Positions 17,219 through 25,544 of a DNA stretch of 32,071 bases are shown here, one piece after another (position 1 is the stretch's first letter; the number at the start of each line of letters is the position of its first letter). Origin of the DNA: Acholeplasmatales bacterium (lineage in GTDB: Bacteria; Bacillota_I; Bacilli_A; Acholeplasmatales; Acholeplasmataceae). The stretch covers positions 1 through 32,071 of the forward strand of contig JAITXV010000105.1 in assembly GCA_031284605.1 (NCBI GenBank). The letters run 5' to 3'. The notes under the pieces were generated by a model. The model saw only the letters and a program-made list of their open reading frames with translations. It was not told the DNA's origin and did not search any database. Position numbers and translations under genes: made by a program.

Positions 17219-17227
17219 ATTATATCA
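17219..17227 (-). promoter_or_regulatory. Extended -10 promoter for rpsF-ssb-rpsR
   Basis: TGATATAAT on the - strand matches the extended -10 consensus and lies between the protease gene stop and the structured rpsF leader. No clear -35. Confidence 0.6.
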
Positions 17228-17241
17228 TAAAAAACTTAAAA

Positions 17242-18267
17242 TTATATAGTTATAGTAATATCTAAGCTTACAAATACTCCGTTTACTTTTCTAGATACTA
17301 CTAAGTCAATAACTTTACCTACATATAAGGTTCCAACTGCTGCACTAAAGTATTCTAGATCATTTATTACAGTTGACCTAACAGAAGTAATAACATCAAA
17401 AACTTCAATTTTATTAGCACATGGTCTTGTCATATCAACCCCATAAACTACTAATCCACCTTTTAAAGAACTATCAATATATTCTTCTATTTCAGGATTT
17501 TGTATTTTAGCGTAACTAAGAGCGGTTAAAGATAACCCTAATTTTAGTTCTGTAAAATTATAACTTCCATCATACATATCCCTTATTATATCTTTTTTAT
17601 TATTTAAATTTATAGCAAATCCCATTCCTTCTACAGCAACCATTCTTCCTTCCTGCATTGTATCAAAAATTTTAGAAGTGTTTATTCCAATTAATTCACC
17701 TAAAGTATTAAACAAAGCACCACCACTATTTCCAGGATTTAAGCTAGCATCATGCCCAATTACATCAAAATACACATTGGATATAATTCCAAATGTAACA
17801 GTATTAAAGTTTTCTATATTTAGAGGAGAACCAATAGCTATACAAAAGTTACCTTTTTTAAATTTAACTGCTTTAGAAGTAATAGGGTTTTTAGTTTGAA
17901 CTCTAAAAGATAAACTAGATTGAAAAGTAACAATAGCTAAGTCTTCTGCTTCATCGTAAGCATAAACATGACTTTCAATAAAATCATATTCACTATAATA
18001 GACATTAATTTTCATATGGCTTCTAATAACGTGATAATTAGTTATTACAAAGTAGGTATTATTTTCTTTTTTATAAATAACTCCGCTACCTATACTAAGA
18101 AAATTATTAAGACCATCAGTGGATACAACTCCTACTACACTTTTACTAACTTCTTCTACTACACTAGATATATTTTTTTCAAAATCAGTATAATTTCCAT
18201 TTTGTCCTGCGCAAGATGACAACACTAGAACTAACAAAGCAATACAACTTAATAATATTTTTTTCAT
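17242..18267 (-). CDS. Membrane-anchored trypsin-like (HtrA/DegP-type, S1C) serine protease lipoprotein
   Basis: This 341-aa protein starts with a lipoprotein signal peptide (MKKILLSCIALLVLVLSSC, lipobox LSSC with Cys19). The chymotrypsin fold has a complete triad: His79 in NYHV, Asp109 in EDLAIV and Ser181 in PGNSGG. The C-terminal part from about residue 265 (GLVVYGVDMTRP...FDVITSVRSTVINDLEYFSAAV...) looks like a single short PDZ domain. It is expected on the outer face of the membrane in protein quality control or processing. The start is 1 base after the tatD stop (TGA T ATG), and the ribosome binding site AGGAG sits inside the end of tatD, so the two are coupled. Confidence 0.88.
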   Translation of the reverse strand: MKKILLSCIALLVLVLSSCAGQNGNYTDFEKNISSVVEEVSKSVVGVVSTDGLNNFLSIGSGVIYKKENNTYFVITNYHVIRSHMKINVYYSEYDFIESHVYAYDEAEDLAIVTFQSSLSFRVQTKNPITSKAVKFKKGNFCIAIGSPLNIENFNTVTFGIISNVYFDVIGHDASLNPGNSGGALFNTLGELIGINTSKIFDTMQEGRMVAVEGMGFAINLNNKKDIIRDMYDGSYNFTELKLGLSLTALSYAKIQNPEIEEYIDSSLKGGLVVYGVDMTRPCANKIEVFDVITSVRSTVINDLEYFSAAVGTLYVGKVIDLVVSRKVNGVFVSLDITITI

Positions 18268-18268
18268 A

Positions 18269-19039
18269 TCATTCTCCTTTTATTTTACTAAAAACACGGT
18301 AAGTGTTTTTATTTAATATCGTTTCTAATTCATTTATATCAATATTTCTAATTTGACTTATTTTTTCTAAAACATATTTAACATAAGCTGGTTCATTTTT
18401 TAAAGACCTATGTACTGATGGGGTAAGAAATGGTGAGTCAGTTTCTAGTAAGATATAGTTAATATCAATTAATGATATAGCTTCTCTTGTTAGAGATGCG
18501 TTATTATAAGTTAAGATACCACCTATACCCAAACATAAACCACAATCAATTATTTGCATAGCTTCAGCGTAACCTAAATTAAAACAATGAACAACTCCTT
18601 TTATTTTCCCTTTATAGATTTTTAATATTTTGATTAAATCATCAAATGAATCACGCGAATGAATAATAAGCGGTAAATCATATTTTATTGATAATTCAAT
18701 TTGGCTAATAAAAGCTTCTTTTTGTATTTCAAATGGGTAATCAAAATGATAAAAATCAAATCCTATCTCTCCTATAGCTACAACTTTAGATATATTATCA
18801 AGAAGTAATTTTTCTAATAAATTAATATCAAAAACTGCTAAATCACTAGGATGATATCCAACTGTTGGATATAGTATATTTTCATATTTTGAAGCTAAAT
18901 CAATACACTTAACACTAGTGTTATAATCTATACCAACTACTATCATTTTTAAAACATTAGAATCTAAAGCATTTTTAATTGTTTTATCTATATCGCTGTA
19001 ATAATCTTCAAAATATATGTGAGTATGAGTATCTATCAT
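18269..19039 (-). CDS. TatD-family metal-dependent hydrolase (YabD-like)
   Basis: I use ATG at 19039 (256 aa, MIDTHTH...), which has AGGAG six bases upstream, rather than the TTG start of the track at 19054. Metal ligands of the TIM-barrel family are visible: DTHTH, GEIGFDFY, IIHSRD, VVHCF and ETDSPFL. TatD proteins are 3'-5' DNA/RNA exonucleases or D-aminoacyl-tRNA deacylase-like enzymes in the cytosol; the exact substrate cannot be told. Its stop is TGA, which supports code 11 for this organism. It follows tuf, but a terminator hairpin lies just before its ribosome binding site. Confidence 0.92.
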   Translation of the reverse strand: MIDTHTHIYFEDYYSDIDKTIKNALDSNVLKMIVVGIDYNTSVKCIDLASKYENILYPTVGYHPSDLAVFDINLLEKLLLDNISKVVAIGEIGFDFYHFDYPFEIQKEAFISQIELSIKYDLPLIIHSRDSFDDLIKILKIYKGKIKGVVHCFNLGYAEAMQIIDCGLCLGIGGILTYNNASLTREAISLIDINYILLETDSPFLTPSVHRSLKNEPAYVKYVLEKISQIRNIDINELETILNKNTYRVFSKIKGE

Positions 19040-19059
19040 TTTATCTCCTATCAAATAAA

Positions 19060-19088
19060 AAAGACCGTTTTTAATGAAAACGGTCTTT
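19060..19088 (-). terminator. Terminator (or attenuator) between tuf and tatD
   Basis: On the - strand AAAGACCGTTTT CATTA AAAACGGTCTTT is a perfect 12-bp stem followed by TTTT. It starts 18 bases after the tuf stop and ends only 9 bases before the tatD ribosome binding site, so tatD transcription must pass through it. Confidence 0.85.
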
Positions 19089-19106
19089 AAATGGTAAATT
19101 CAAGTA

Positions 19107-20300
19107 TTATTCGTAAATTTTAACTACGCTACCTGCACCAACAGTTCTACCGCCTTCTCTAATAGAGAATTTAGTACCTTCTTCTAATGCTATTGGGTGA
19201 ATTAATTCAACAACAACAACAGTATTATCTCCAGGCATAACCATTTCAGTACCAGCATTAAGTTCAATGACACCAGTTACATCAGTAGTTCTTACAAAGA
19301 ATTGTGGTCTATAGTTTGAGAAAAATGATGTATGTCTTCCGCCTTCTTCTTTAGTTAATACGTAAATTTGAGCTTCAAACTTATGATGAGGATGAACACT
19401 TCCTGGTTTAGCAAGTACTTGACCTCTTTCAACTTGTTTTCTATCAACACCTCTTAATAATACACCAGCATTGTCTCCTGCTTCTGCATAATCAAGTGTC
19501 TTTCTAAACATTTCAATACCAGTTACAACACTCTTTTGAGTATCTCTAATACCGATAATTTCTACTGGATCTGATAATTTAACTTGACCTCTTTCAACTC
19601 TACCTGTAACAACTGTACCTCTACCTGTAATAGTTAAAACGTCTTCAATAGCTAATAAGAATGGTTTGTCAGTAGCTCTTACTGGAGTATCGATATAAGT
19701 ATCAACTGCATCCATTAATTCTAAAATACCTTTTTCCCAAGCTGGGTTACCTTCTAAAGCTTCTTTAGCAGAACCTCTAATTACAGGAACGTCATCTCCT
19801 GGAAAATCATAAGCACTTAATAATTCTCTAACTTCCATTTCTACTAAGTCAATTAATTCTTCATCTTCTTTACTAATCATATCAACTTTGTTTAAGAATA
19901 CTACCATTTTAGGAACACCTACTTGTCTTGCAAGTAAGATATGTTCTCTAGTTTGAGGCATAGGACCATCTGGAGCACTAACTACTAAGATTGCGCCATC
20001 CATTTGTGCTGCACCTGTAATCATATTTTTTACATAGTCAGCGTGACCTGGGCAGTCTACGTGTGCATAATGTCTTTTAGATGTTTCATATTCAACGTGT
20101 GCGGTATTGATTGTAATACCTCTTTCCTTTTCTTCTGGAGCAGCATCGATTTCGTCATATTTCATAACTTTAATATTTTTATTACCTTTAGCTAAAGTCA
20201 TAGTAATAGCTGCAGTTAATGTTGTTTTACCATGATCAACGTGTCCAATTGTACCGATATTTACATGCGGTTTACTTCTATCAAATTTTTGTTTTGCCAT
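19107..20300 (-). CDS. tuf: Elongation factor Tu
   Basis: The 397-aa protein is full length. The GTPase motifs are [25 protein letters not shown] and NKVD. Domains II and III follow, with [38 protein letters not shown] and the C-terminal [15 protein letters not shown]. It delivers aminoacyl-tRNA to the ribosome. It is the last gene of the str cluster. The ATG at 20300 has AAGGAG, and it has its own promoter in the 89-base gap after fusA. Confidence 0.99.
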   Translation of the reverse strand: MAKQKFDRSKPHVNIGTIGHVDHGKTTLTAAITMTLAKGNKNIKVMKYDEIDAAPEEKERGITINTAHVEYETSKRHYAHVDCPGHADYVKNMITGAAQMDGAILVVSAPDGPMPQTREHILLARQVGVPKMVVFLNKVDMISKEDEELIDLVEMEVRELLSAYDFPGDDVPVIRGSAKEALEGNPAWEKGILELMDAVDTYIDTPVRATDKPFLLAIEDVLTITGRGTVVTGRVERGQVKLSDPVEIIGIRDTQKSVVTGIEMFRKTLDYAEAGDNAGVLLRGVDRKQVERGQVLAKPGSVHPHHKFEAQIYVLTKEEGGRHTSFFSNYRPQFFVRTTDVTGVIELNAGTEMVMPGDNTVVVVELIHPIALEEGTKFSIREGGRTVGAGSVVKIYE

Positions 20301-20374
20301 AAATTTCTCCTTTTATTATTAAATAATTATTTTTTTCTCTTTCTTATTTTATCATATATTGCAAATAAATTGCA

Positions 20375-20383
20375 ATTATAACA
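20375..20383 (-). promoter_or_regulatory. Extended -10 promoter for tuf
   Basis: TGTTATAAT on the - strand lies 6 bases past the fusA stop and would give tuf its own transcript with a leader of about 70 bases. A further weak candidate (TTGCAA ... GATAAAAT) lies downstream in the same gap. Confidence 0.55.
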
Positions 20384-20389
20384 CTTATT

Positions 20390-22465
20390 TTACTCAGCTG
20401 AGCCTCTTCTTTTGATAATTTCATCAGCAATTGTCTTAGGAGTTCTCTCATAAGCTGATAATTGCATAACGAAGTTTGCTCTTCCTTGTGTATTACTTCT
20501 TAGACTTGTAGCATATCCGAACATTTCAGAAAGCGGAACTTTACATCTTATAGCTACTGCGTTTCCCCTGCCCTCTTGACTTTCAAGTCTACCTCTTCTA
20601 CTTGTTAAATCTCCAATAACGTTTCCTACATAATCATTTGGAGTTACTACTTCAACATCCATTATTGGTTCTAAGATAATTGGAGCACATTTGTTTTTAG
20701 TTTCTTTTAGTGCCATACTAGATGCTATTTTAAATGCCATTTCACTAGAGTCAACATCATGATAACTACCAAATACTAAGTTAGCTTTAATATCAACTAT
20801 AGGGTAACCTGCAACTATACCATTTTGCATTGCTTCTTCAAGACCTTTTTGAACAGCAGGAATGTATTCTTTTGGAATTACACCACCAACTATTTTATCA
20901 ACAAATTCAAAACCTTTACCTGGATTTGGTTCAAAGTTGATAACAACGTGACCATATTGACCTCTACCACCTGATTGACGGATAAATTTACCTTCAATTT
21001 CTGCACTTTTAGAGATTGTTTCTCTATAACTAACTTGAGGTTCTCTAACATTAGCTTCTACATTGAATTCTCTTCTCATTCTATCTACTATGATTTCTAA
21101 GTGTAATTCACCCATACCAGCGATAATAGTTTGACCTGTTTCTTTATCTGTAAAAGTTTTAAATGTTGGATCTTCTTCTGCTAATTTTTGTAATGCAACT
21201 CCCATTTTTTCTTGGTCGTTTTTAGTTTTAGGTTCAATAGCGATATTGATAACTGGTTCTGGGAATGTCATTTTCTCTAAAACTATATCATCTTTTTCAT
21301 TAGTTAAGGTATCACCTGTAGTAGTATTTTTTAAACCAATAACTGCTGCTATGTCACCTGCAAATACTTCGTCTATTTCTTTTCTGTTATTTGCGTGCAT
21401 TTGTAAGATTCTTCCAAATCTTTCTCTTTCACCTTTACTAGTATTAAGAATATAACTACCTGCTTTAACAGTACCTGAATAAACTCTAAAGAAAGTTAAT
21501 CTTCCTACATAAGGGTCTGTCATTACTTTGAAAGCTAAAGCTGTAAATGGTTCACTGTCACTAGGGTGTCTAACAACTTCTTCATCTCTTGAGTTAGTTC
21601 CTTTAACACTTTCTATGTCTGTTGGGGCAGGTAAGTAATCTACTACTGCATCAAGCATAAGTTTTACACCTTTATTTTTAAATGCGCTACCACACATTAC
21701 AGCAAAGAATTTGACATTTAAGGTACCTTTTCTTATTGCTTGTTTAATTTGAGCAATAGATGGTTCTTTATTATCCATATATAAATCCATTACTTCTTCA
21801 CTAAAGTCTGCAACACCTTCAATTAATTCAAGTCTTTTTTCTTCAACTAAGTCTACTAAAGATGCTGGGATTGGAATCTCTTTACTTATTTCATCTTGTC
21901 CACCATCATATTGATAAGCTTTTCTTTCGATAATGTCAATAATTCCATTGAAATTACCTTCAGCACCAATCGGCCAACTAATAGGATAAGCTTTTACACC
22001 TAATCTATTTTGAATGCTTTTTAAAGCTTTTGCATAATCTGCACCAATTTTATCCATTTTATTAATGAATACAATTCTTGGAACTTTGTATTCAGTGGCT
22101 TGACGCCATACTGTTTCTGTCTGGGGTTCTACACCTGCTTGAGCATCAAGCAAGGTTACAGCTCCATCTAAAACTCTCAAACTTCTAGATACTTCAACAG
22201 TAAAATCAACATGGCCTGGAGTGTCAATAATATTGATTCTATGACCTTTCCAATAAGCAGTAGTAGCAGCACTAGTTATAGTGATACCTCTTTCTTGTTC
22301 TTGTGCCATCCAGTCCATAGTAGCAGCGCCATCATGAACTTCTCCTATTTTATGAATTTTTCCTGTGTGATAAAGTATTCTTTCTGTTGTGGTAGTTTTA
22401 CCAGCATCAATATGCGCCATTACGCCAATGTTACGCGTATTTTCTAGCGATATATCTCTAGGCAT
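20390..22465 (-). CDS. fusA: Elongation factor G
   Basis: This 691-aa protein shows the G motifs [31 protein letters not shown] and NKMDKIGAD. Switch I is [13 protein letters not shown]. Domains III-V contain [33 protein letters not shown] and the C-terminal [24 protein letters not shown]. It drives ribosomal translocation and, with RRF, recycling. It starts 11 bases after rpsG, with AAGGGA as ribosome binding site, in the conserved str operon order. Confidence 0.99.
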   Translation of the reverse strand: MPRDISLENTRNIGVMAHIDAGKTTTTERILYHTGKIHKIGEVHDGAATMDWMAQEQERGITITSAATTAYWKGHRINIIDTPGHVDFTVEVSRSLRVLDGAVTLLDAQAGVEPQTETVWRQATEYKVPRIVFINKMDKIGADYAKALKSIQNRLGVKAYPISWPIGAEGNFNGIIDIIERKAYQYDGGQDEISKEIPIPASLVDLVEEKRLELIEGVADFSEEVMDLYMDNKEPSIAQIKQAIRKGTLNVKFFAVMCGSAFKNKGVKLMLDAVVDYLPAPTDIESVKGTNSRDEEVVRHPSDSEPFTALAFKVMTDPYVGRLTFFRVYSGTVKAGSYILNTSKGERERFGRILQMHANNRKEIDEVFAGDIAAVIGLKNTTTGDTLTNEKDDIVLEKMTFPEPVINIAIEPKTKNDQEKMGVALQKLAEEDPTFKTFTDKETGQTIIAGMGELHLEIIVDRMRREFNVEANVREPQVSYRETISKSAEIEGKFIRQSGGRGQYGHVVINFEPNPGKGFEFVDKIVGGVIPKEYIPAVQKGLEEAMQNGIVAGYPIVDIKANLVFGSYHDVDSSEMAFKIASSMALKETKNKCAPIILEPIMDVEVVTPNDYVGNVIGDLTSRRGRLESQEGRGNAVAIRCKVPLSEMFGYATSLRSNTQGRANFVMQLSAYERTPKTIADEIIKRRGSAE

Positions 22466-22476
22466 ATTTAGTCCCT

Positions 22477-22947
22477 TTACATTCTATAATGTGCAAAAGC
22501 TTTGTTAGCTTCAGCCATTCTATGAACATCTTCCTTTTTCTTAACAGCTCCACCAGTACCATTAGAAGCATCAACTATTTCTTTGGCTAATTTATCTTCC
22601 ATAGTTTTTTCTCTTCTTAATCTAGCGTAGTTTATTAACCATCTTAATCCTAAAGTTTCTTTTCTTTCTTTTCTAACTTCGGTAGGAACTTGGTAATTTT
22701 GTCCACCTATTCTTTTGGATTTTACTTCAATTGTTGGCATAATATTATTTAATGCTTCATTAAATACTTCTAAAGCATCTCTATTAGTCTCTTTTTTAAC
22801 TTTTTCAAGTGCACTATATAGTATTCCTTGAGCAGTTCCTTTTTTACCATCTATCATTATAGTATTAACTATTCTAGTTACCATTTTTGATTGGTAAATT
22901 GGATCAGGTAATACATCTCTTCTTGCGACATGTCCTTTTCTTGGCAT
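22477..22947 (-). CDS. rpsG: 30S ribosomal protein S7
   Basis: The 156-aa protein begins [40 protein letters not shown] and contains [17 protein letters not shown] and [21 protein letters not shown]...[22 protein letters not shown], the usual S7 features for 16S 3'-domain binding and the mRNA exit channel. It starts 13 bases after rpsL. Confidence 0.98.
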   Translation of the reverse strand: MPRKGHVARRDVLPDPIYQSKMVTRIVNTIMIDGKKGTAQGILYSALEKVKKETNRDALEVFNEALNNIMPTIEVKSKRIGGQNYQVPTEVRKERKETLGLRWLINYARLRREKTMEDKLAKEIVDASNGTGGAVKKKEDVHRMAEANKAFAHYRM

Positions 22948-22960
22948 CTACGTATCCTCC

Positions 22961-23401
22961 TTATTTCTTCTTAGCAGGAGCTGCTGCACCTGCTTTAGGT
23001 CTTTTAGCACCATATTTAGATCTAGCTTGATTTCTCTTAGCTACACCTGTTGAATCTAGTGTACCTCTTACAATATGATATCTAACACCAGGTAGGTCTT
23101 TTACTCTACCACCTCTTATTAATACAACACTGTGTTCTTGTAAAGAATGTCCTACTCCTGGAATATAAGCAGTTACTTCAGTACCATTTGATAATCTTAC
23201 TCTTGCATATTTTCTTAATGCTGAGTTAGGTTTTTTAGGTGTCATAGTTGCTACTCTTGTACAAACACCTCTTTTTTGTGGGCTAGTGAAACTTGATTGT
23301 TTCTTCTTTAAAGAATTGAAACCATAACCTAGTGCAGGTGATTTGGATTTGTACTCTTTATCTTGACGACCCTCTTTTACTAATTGTGCGATTGTTGGCA
23401 T
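22961..23401 (-). CDS. rpsL: 30S ribosomal protein S12
   Basis: The 146-aa protein opens with [12 protein letters not shown] and contains [30 protein letters not shown] and [19 protein letters not shown]. The decoding-site lysines in TPKKPNS and in GRVKDLPG are the wild-type residues, so there is no sign of the usual streptomycin-resistance changes. The C-terminus has an Ala/Lys-rich tail. It is the first gene of the str cluster, with AAGGAG before ATG 23401. Confidence 0.98.
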   Translation of the reverse strand: MPTIAQLVKEGRQDKEYKSKSPALGYGFNSLKKKQSSFTSPQKRGVCTRVATMTPKKPNSALRKYARVRLSNGTEVTAYIPGVGHSLQEHSVVLIRGGRVKDLPGVRYHIVRGTLDSTGVAKRNQARSKYGAKRPKAGAAAPAKKK

Positions 23402-23436
23402 AATTATTTCTTCTCCTTGTTTTTTTATATATACTA

Positions 23437-23456
23437 AAACACGTTTATACGTGTTT
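23437..23456 (-). promoter_or_regulatory. Hairpin in the rpsL leader
   Basis: A perfect 8-bp stem AAACACGT/ACGTGTTT with a 4-base loop lies between the rpsL promoter and start codon. On the - strand it is followed by an AT-rich stretch with an A run rather than a T run, so it is not a good terminator. It may stabilise or regulate the leader. The remainder of 23402-23623 shows no ORF. Confidence 0.4.
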
Positions 23457-23515
23457 CTAAAATGTTATTTTATGATTGTAATCAATAAATATATACATTT
23501 TTTTAGCACCTAAAT

Positions 23516-23524
23516 ATTATAACA
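23516..23524 (-). promoter_or_regulatory. Extended -10 promoter for the str operon
   Basis: TGTTATAAT on the - strand, about 115 bases upstream of rpsL, gives a leader of roughly 110 bases that contains the hairpin at 23437-23456. No convincing -35 box is seen. Confidence 0.6.
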
Positions 23525-23623
23525 CATTAATAATATTAAGTGTTGAAAAGTGATATATTTGGTATTTTTTCGTTTGTATTTAAAATTTGTTTATATTTAA
23601 GTACTTGCATTAGTGTTTTAAGT

Positions 23624-24940
23624 TTAATCCGTTTTATTGTCTTCTAAAAATCCAATTAAGAAAATTGGAATGTATAAGATTTTATTATTTTTTTTAATAT
23701 TATGATTACAACATACGTAAGAGGTATTGATATTTTGGTATGTTTTATTTAAATAATCTAATGTGTTATGATTTTGATAATATTTTTCTTGTTTTATTTC
23801 TACAATTGTTATTTGAGTTTTTGTTTTATTTTCATAAACAAACTTAACTTCCCCATGTTTTCTAGAATTATAATAGTATAAAGAATAGTTATTTTGTAAT
23901 AATTGAGTGCATACAAAATTTTCGTATATATAGTTAAAGTTATAATTTTCATCTTCTATTATTATTTTATTTCTAGTTGTTCTTCCTTCTTTACATATTA
24001 ATAATCCTATATCTAGAAAATATAATTTAAACATTTTTCTTTTACTTTTTTTAATACCTTCTATTAATTCATTAGTTAAATTAATTTTATGAGCATATCC
24101 TGCTGTAATTAAGTAATCAATACTTTTTTCGATTTGTTCATAACGAGAGTTAGAAAACTCTTTAATTGAAAAACGGTTATATTCTTTTTTTGCTTGAGTT
24201 GGAATATTAGAAAATAATTTTTGAATATGTAGTTTCTTATCTAAAGTTTCATATTTTTTAAAATCTTTGTTATATAAAGTTAGTATACGTTGTTGTTCTA
24301 AAAATACTTCTTCATAATTTTGAAATTTTATAAATTTTTCTATTACGCTTGGCATACCGCCAACAATTAAGAATTGCTTAAAATATCTCATAAATGATAA
24401 TAATACTGTTTCTGGCAAATCACTCTCATTTTTTAATTTTTCTTTTGTTAAGAAAATGATGTCTTGTGATACATTTGTAGCAAGTAAAAACTCTTCAAAT
24501 GATAAAGGATAAAGGGTGTGAAGTTCTGCTACTTCAACTATAGTATCTTCTATGTTTCTAAATAAAGGTTCTAATAAAGAACCACAAAGTATATATTTAA
24601 AGCTTCCATCTAACACCAGTTCTTTTATATAAGTTATAAGGTTTGGTAGAGCTTGAATTTCATCTATAAATATAACTGTTTGTCCTATTATAAGTTTATT
24701 AGTAAAAATAGTAGAAAATGCTATTAATATATCTAGTGTGTTATTACATTTTTTTAAAGTATCTTTAGCAAATTTATTAGTAAGTAAATTTATATTTACA
24801 TATGAATCAAAATTTTTAGTACAAAACCAATCTATTATATATGTTTTTCCAGTCTGCCTAGGACCTTGTAAGATGAACGCTTTTGTGTTTTGGTTTTCTT
24901 TCCATTGTTCTAATTTTTTGATTATTTTTCTATAAAACAT
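23624..24940 (-). CDS. AAA-type ATPase with C-terminal DUF4143 (archaeal-ATPase-like family)
   Basis: ATG at 24940 (438 aa, MFYRKIIKKLEQW) is preferred over the track start at 24973. It has AGAGGA upstream, and the best promoter overlaps the longer N-terminus. Walker A is LQGPRQTGKTYII and Walker B is VIFIDEIQALP; CGSLLEPLF and YPLSFEEFL are typical of this family. The C-terminal DUF4143 region is PD-(D/E)XK-like: GEVKFVYE ... ITIVEIKQE. Family members usually have EVDF here; the Asp is Lys in this protein, so nuclease activity is doubtful. The cellular role of the family is unclear; such genes are often patchily distributed and next to defence or mobile genes. It is divergent from the csm operon. 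Confidence 0.85.
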   Translation of the reverse strand: MFYRKIIKKLEQWKENQNTKAFILQGPRQTGKTYIIDWFCTKNFDSYVNINLLTNKFAKDTLKKCNNTLDILIAFSTIFTNKLIIGQTVIFIDEIQALPNLITYIKELVLDGSFKYILCGSLLEPLFRNIEDTIVEVAELHTLYPLSFEEFLLATNVSQDIIFLTKEKLKNESDLPETVLLSFMRYFKQFLIVGGMPSVIEKFIKFQNYEEVFLEQQRILTLYNKDFKKYETLDKKLHIQKLFSNIPTQAKKEYNRFSIKEFSNSRYEQIEKSIDYLITAGYAHKINLTNELIEGIKKSKRKMFKLYFLDIGLLICKEGRTTRNKIIIEDENYNFNYIYENFVCTQLLQNNYSLYYYNSRKHGEVKFVYENKTKTQITIVEIKQEKYYQNHNTLDYLNKTYQNINTSYVCCNHNIKKNNKILYIPIFLIGFLEDNKTD

Positions 24941-24963
24941 AATATTTTCCTCTTCATATATTA

Positions 24964-24972
24964 AGTATATCA
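24964..24972 (-). promoter_or_regulatory. Extended -10 promoter for the ATPase gene
   Basis: TGATATACT on the - strand lies 23 bases upstream of the chosen ATG at 24940. Transcription would start near 24957, inside the longer track ORF, which supports the shorter start. Confidence 0.45.
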
Positions 24973-25137
24973 TAAATTGCTTAACAAAAAGGAAATAAAA
25001 TATTATATTGCACTATGTCGTAAAAATATGATAGTTTTTTCGCACTATGTTTTTAAAAGTTCAACAGAATATTTTTAAAATTATGCAGAAAATAGGCTGT
25101 TTTAGTCTAAAAATAACATTTTAGTATAACAAATAAA

Positions 25138-25170
25138 ATGTAGCGATGTAATATGTAGCGATGTAATATG
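25138..25170 (+). repeat. Tandem 15-bp duplication in the csm upstream region
   Basis: TAGCGATGTAATATG occurs twice in direct tandem (25141-25155 and 25156-25170), preceded by another ATG. It is not spaced like CRISPR repeats. From 24973 to 25230 nothing else is recognisable besides this and two copies of GCACTATG (25010 and 25042). Confidence 0.6.
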
Positions 25171-25253
25171 TTTATAAAATATTATTAATTTTTATACACT
25201 TCTTAATAAAAAGGGATAATATTAAAATATGTGATATAAAACTTTAAAAACGT

Positions 25254-25290
25254 AAATAACTTTTAGAAGTTACTTGAAAAAGTTATTTTT
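25254..25290 (+). terminator. Terminator-like hairpin upstream of the csm leader promoter
   Basis: AAATAACTTTT / AAAAGTTATTT is an 11-bp perfect stem with a 13-base loop that itself holds AAGTTACTT. It is followed by TT and then an A/T-rich stretch. It lies about 20 bp after a weak extended -10-like sequence (TGATATAAA at 25232) and 30 bp before the next promoter. It may end a short RNA or insulate the csm promoter. Confidence 0.4.
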
Positions 25291-25320
25291 ATCATTTATA
25301 AAGCATAATTGCTTATTTAG

Positions 25321-25329
25321 TGGTACAAT
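25321..25329 (+). promoter_or_regulatory. Extended -10 promoter for the csm leader
   Basis: TGGTACAAT matches an extended -10 with one change. It would start RNA near 25336, about 24 bases before the small ORF, leaving its AAGGA ribosome binding site in the leader. A small palindrome AAGCA TAAT TGCTT sits just upstream, over the -35 region, and could be an operator. Confidence 0.5.
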
Positions 25330-25359
25330 TATTGTAAGAATAAAAAGGATTAGTAATAT

Positions 25360-25464
25360 ATGAAAAATAGTGAAAGACTAATAATTAAAAACTCAATTTT
25401 CAAAAATACATCAGCTGAACCCGTGAGGGGGGGGGGGTATATTATTTTATCTCTTAAATTCTAA
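25360..25464 (+). CDS. Small leader ORF with 11-G tract ahead of the csm operon (34 aa as sequenced)
   Basis: ATG at 25360 follows AAGGA with 10-base spacing and the promoter at 25321. As sequenced it encodes 34 aa (MKNSERLIIKNSIF...SAEPVRGGGYIILSLKF) and stops at 25462. The Gly run comes from an 11-G homopolymer. With 12 G it would stop at 25455 (sequence coordinates). With 10 or 13 G it stays open for 63-64 aa through the terminator hairpin and ends with TAG overlapping the csm6 ATG (ATGAGTAG). It was too short for the ORF track. No family is recognised. It may act as a leader peptide whose frame controls csm expression. Confidence 0.55.
   Translation: MKNSERLIIKNSIFKNTSAEPVRGGGYIILSLKF
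25427..25437 (+). repeat. 11-G homopolymer, candidate phase-variable tract
   Basis: There are eleven consecutive G in a strongly AT-rich region, by far the longest G run in the window. Poly-G tracts of this size are classic slipped-strand mispairing sites in contingency loci. It sits inside a ribosome-binding-site-equipped small ORF directly upstream of a CRISPR-Cas operon. Confidence 0.85.
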
Positions 25465-25489
25465 AACTAAAAATAAAAAATTAATGAAC

Positions 25490-25520
25490 AAAAATTCATC
25501 TTTTTTAGATGAATTTTTTT
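25490..25520 (+). terminator. Intrinsic terminator/attenuator between the leader ORF and csm6
   Basis: AAAATTCATCT TTTTT AGATGAATTTT is an 11-12 bp perfect stem with a 5-base loop, running into a T tract (GAATTTTTTTATTT). It begins 26 bases after the leader ORF stop and ends about 15 bases before the csm6 ribosome binding site (GGAGG). RNA from the upstream promoter must pass it to reach csm6; no separate promoter is evident between it and csm6. Confidence 0.75.
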
Positions 25521-25544
25521 ATTTGAAAAGAATCTGGAGGTTAT

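Noticed and set aside
18269-18271. Use of genetic code 4 (TGA = Trp)
   Set aside because: TGA is the natural stop of tatD, placed exactly before the coupled protease start, and all Trp codons in the long ORFs are TGG.
20004-20195. Plus-strand ORFs inside tuf, fusA, dnaB and the protease gene (for example 20004-20195, 21246-21455, 22211-22447, 13041-13283, 17678-17899)
   Set aside because: Antisense shadows of highly conserved genes, without ribosome binding sites or recognisable products.
22961-23401. Streptomycin-resistance type change in S12
   Set aside because: The lysines at the usual resistance positions (TPKKPNS and GRVKDLPG) are wild type.
25138-25170. Tandem repeat next to cas genes as a CRISPR array
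   Set aside because: The 15-bp units are directly adjacent with no spacers, and there are only two copies.
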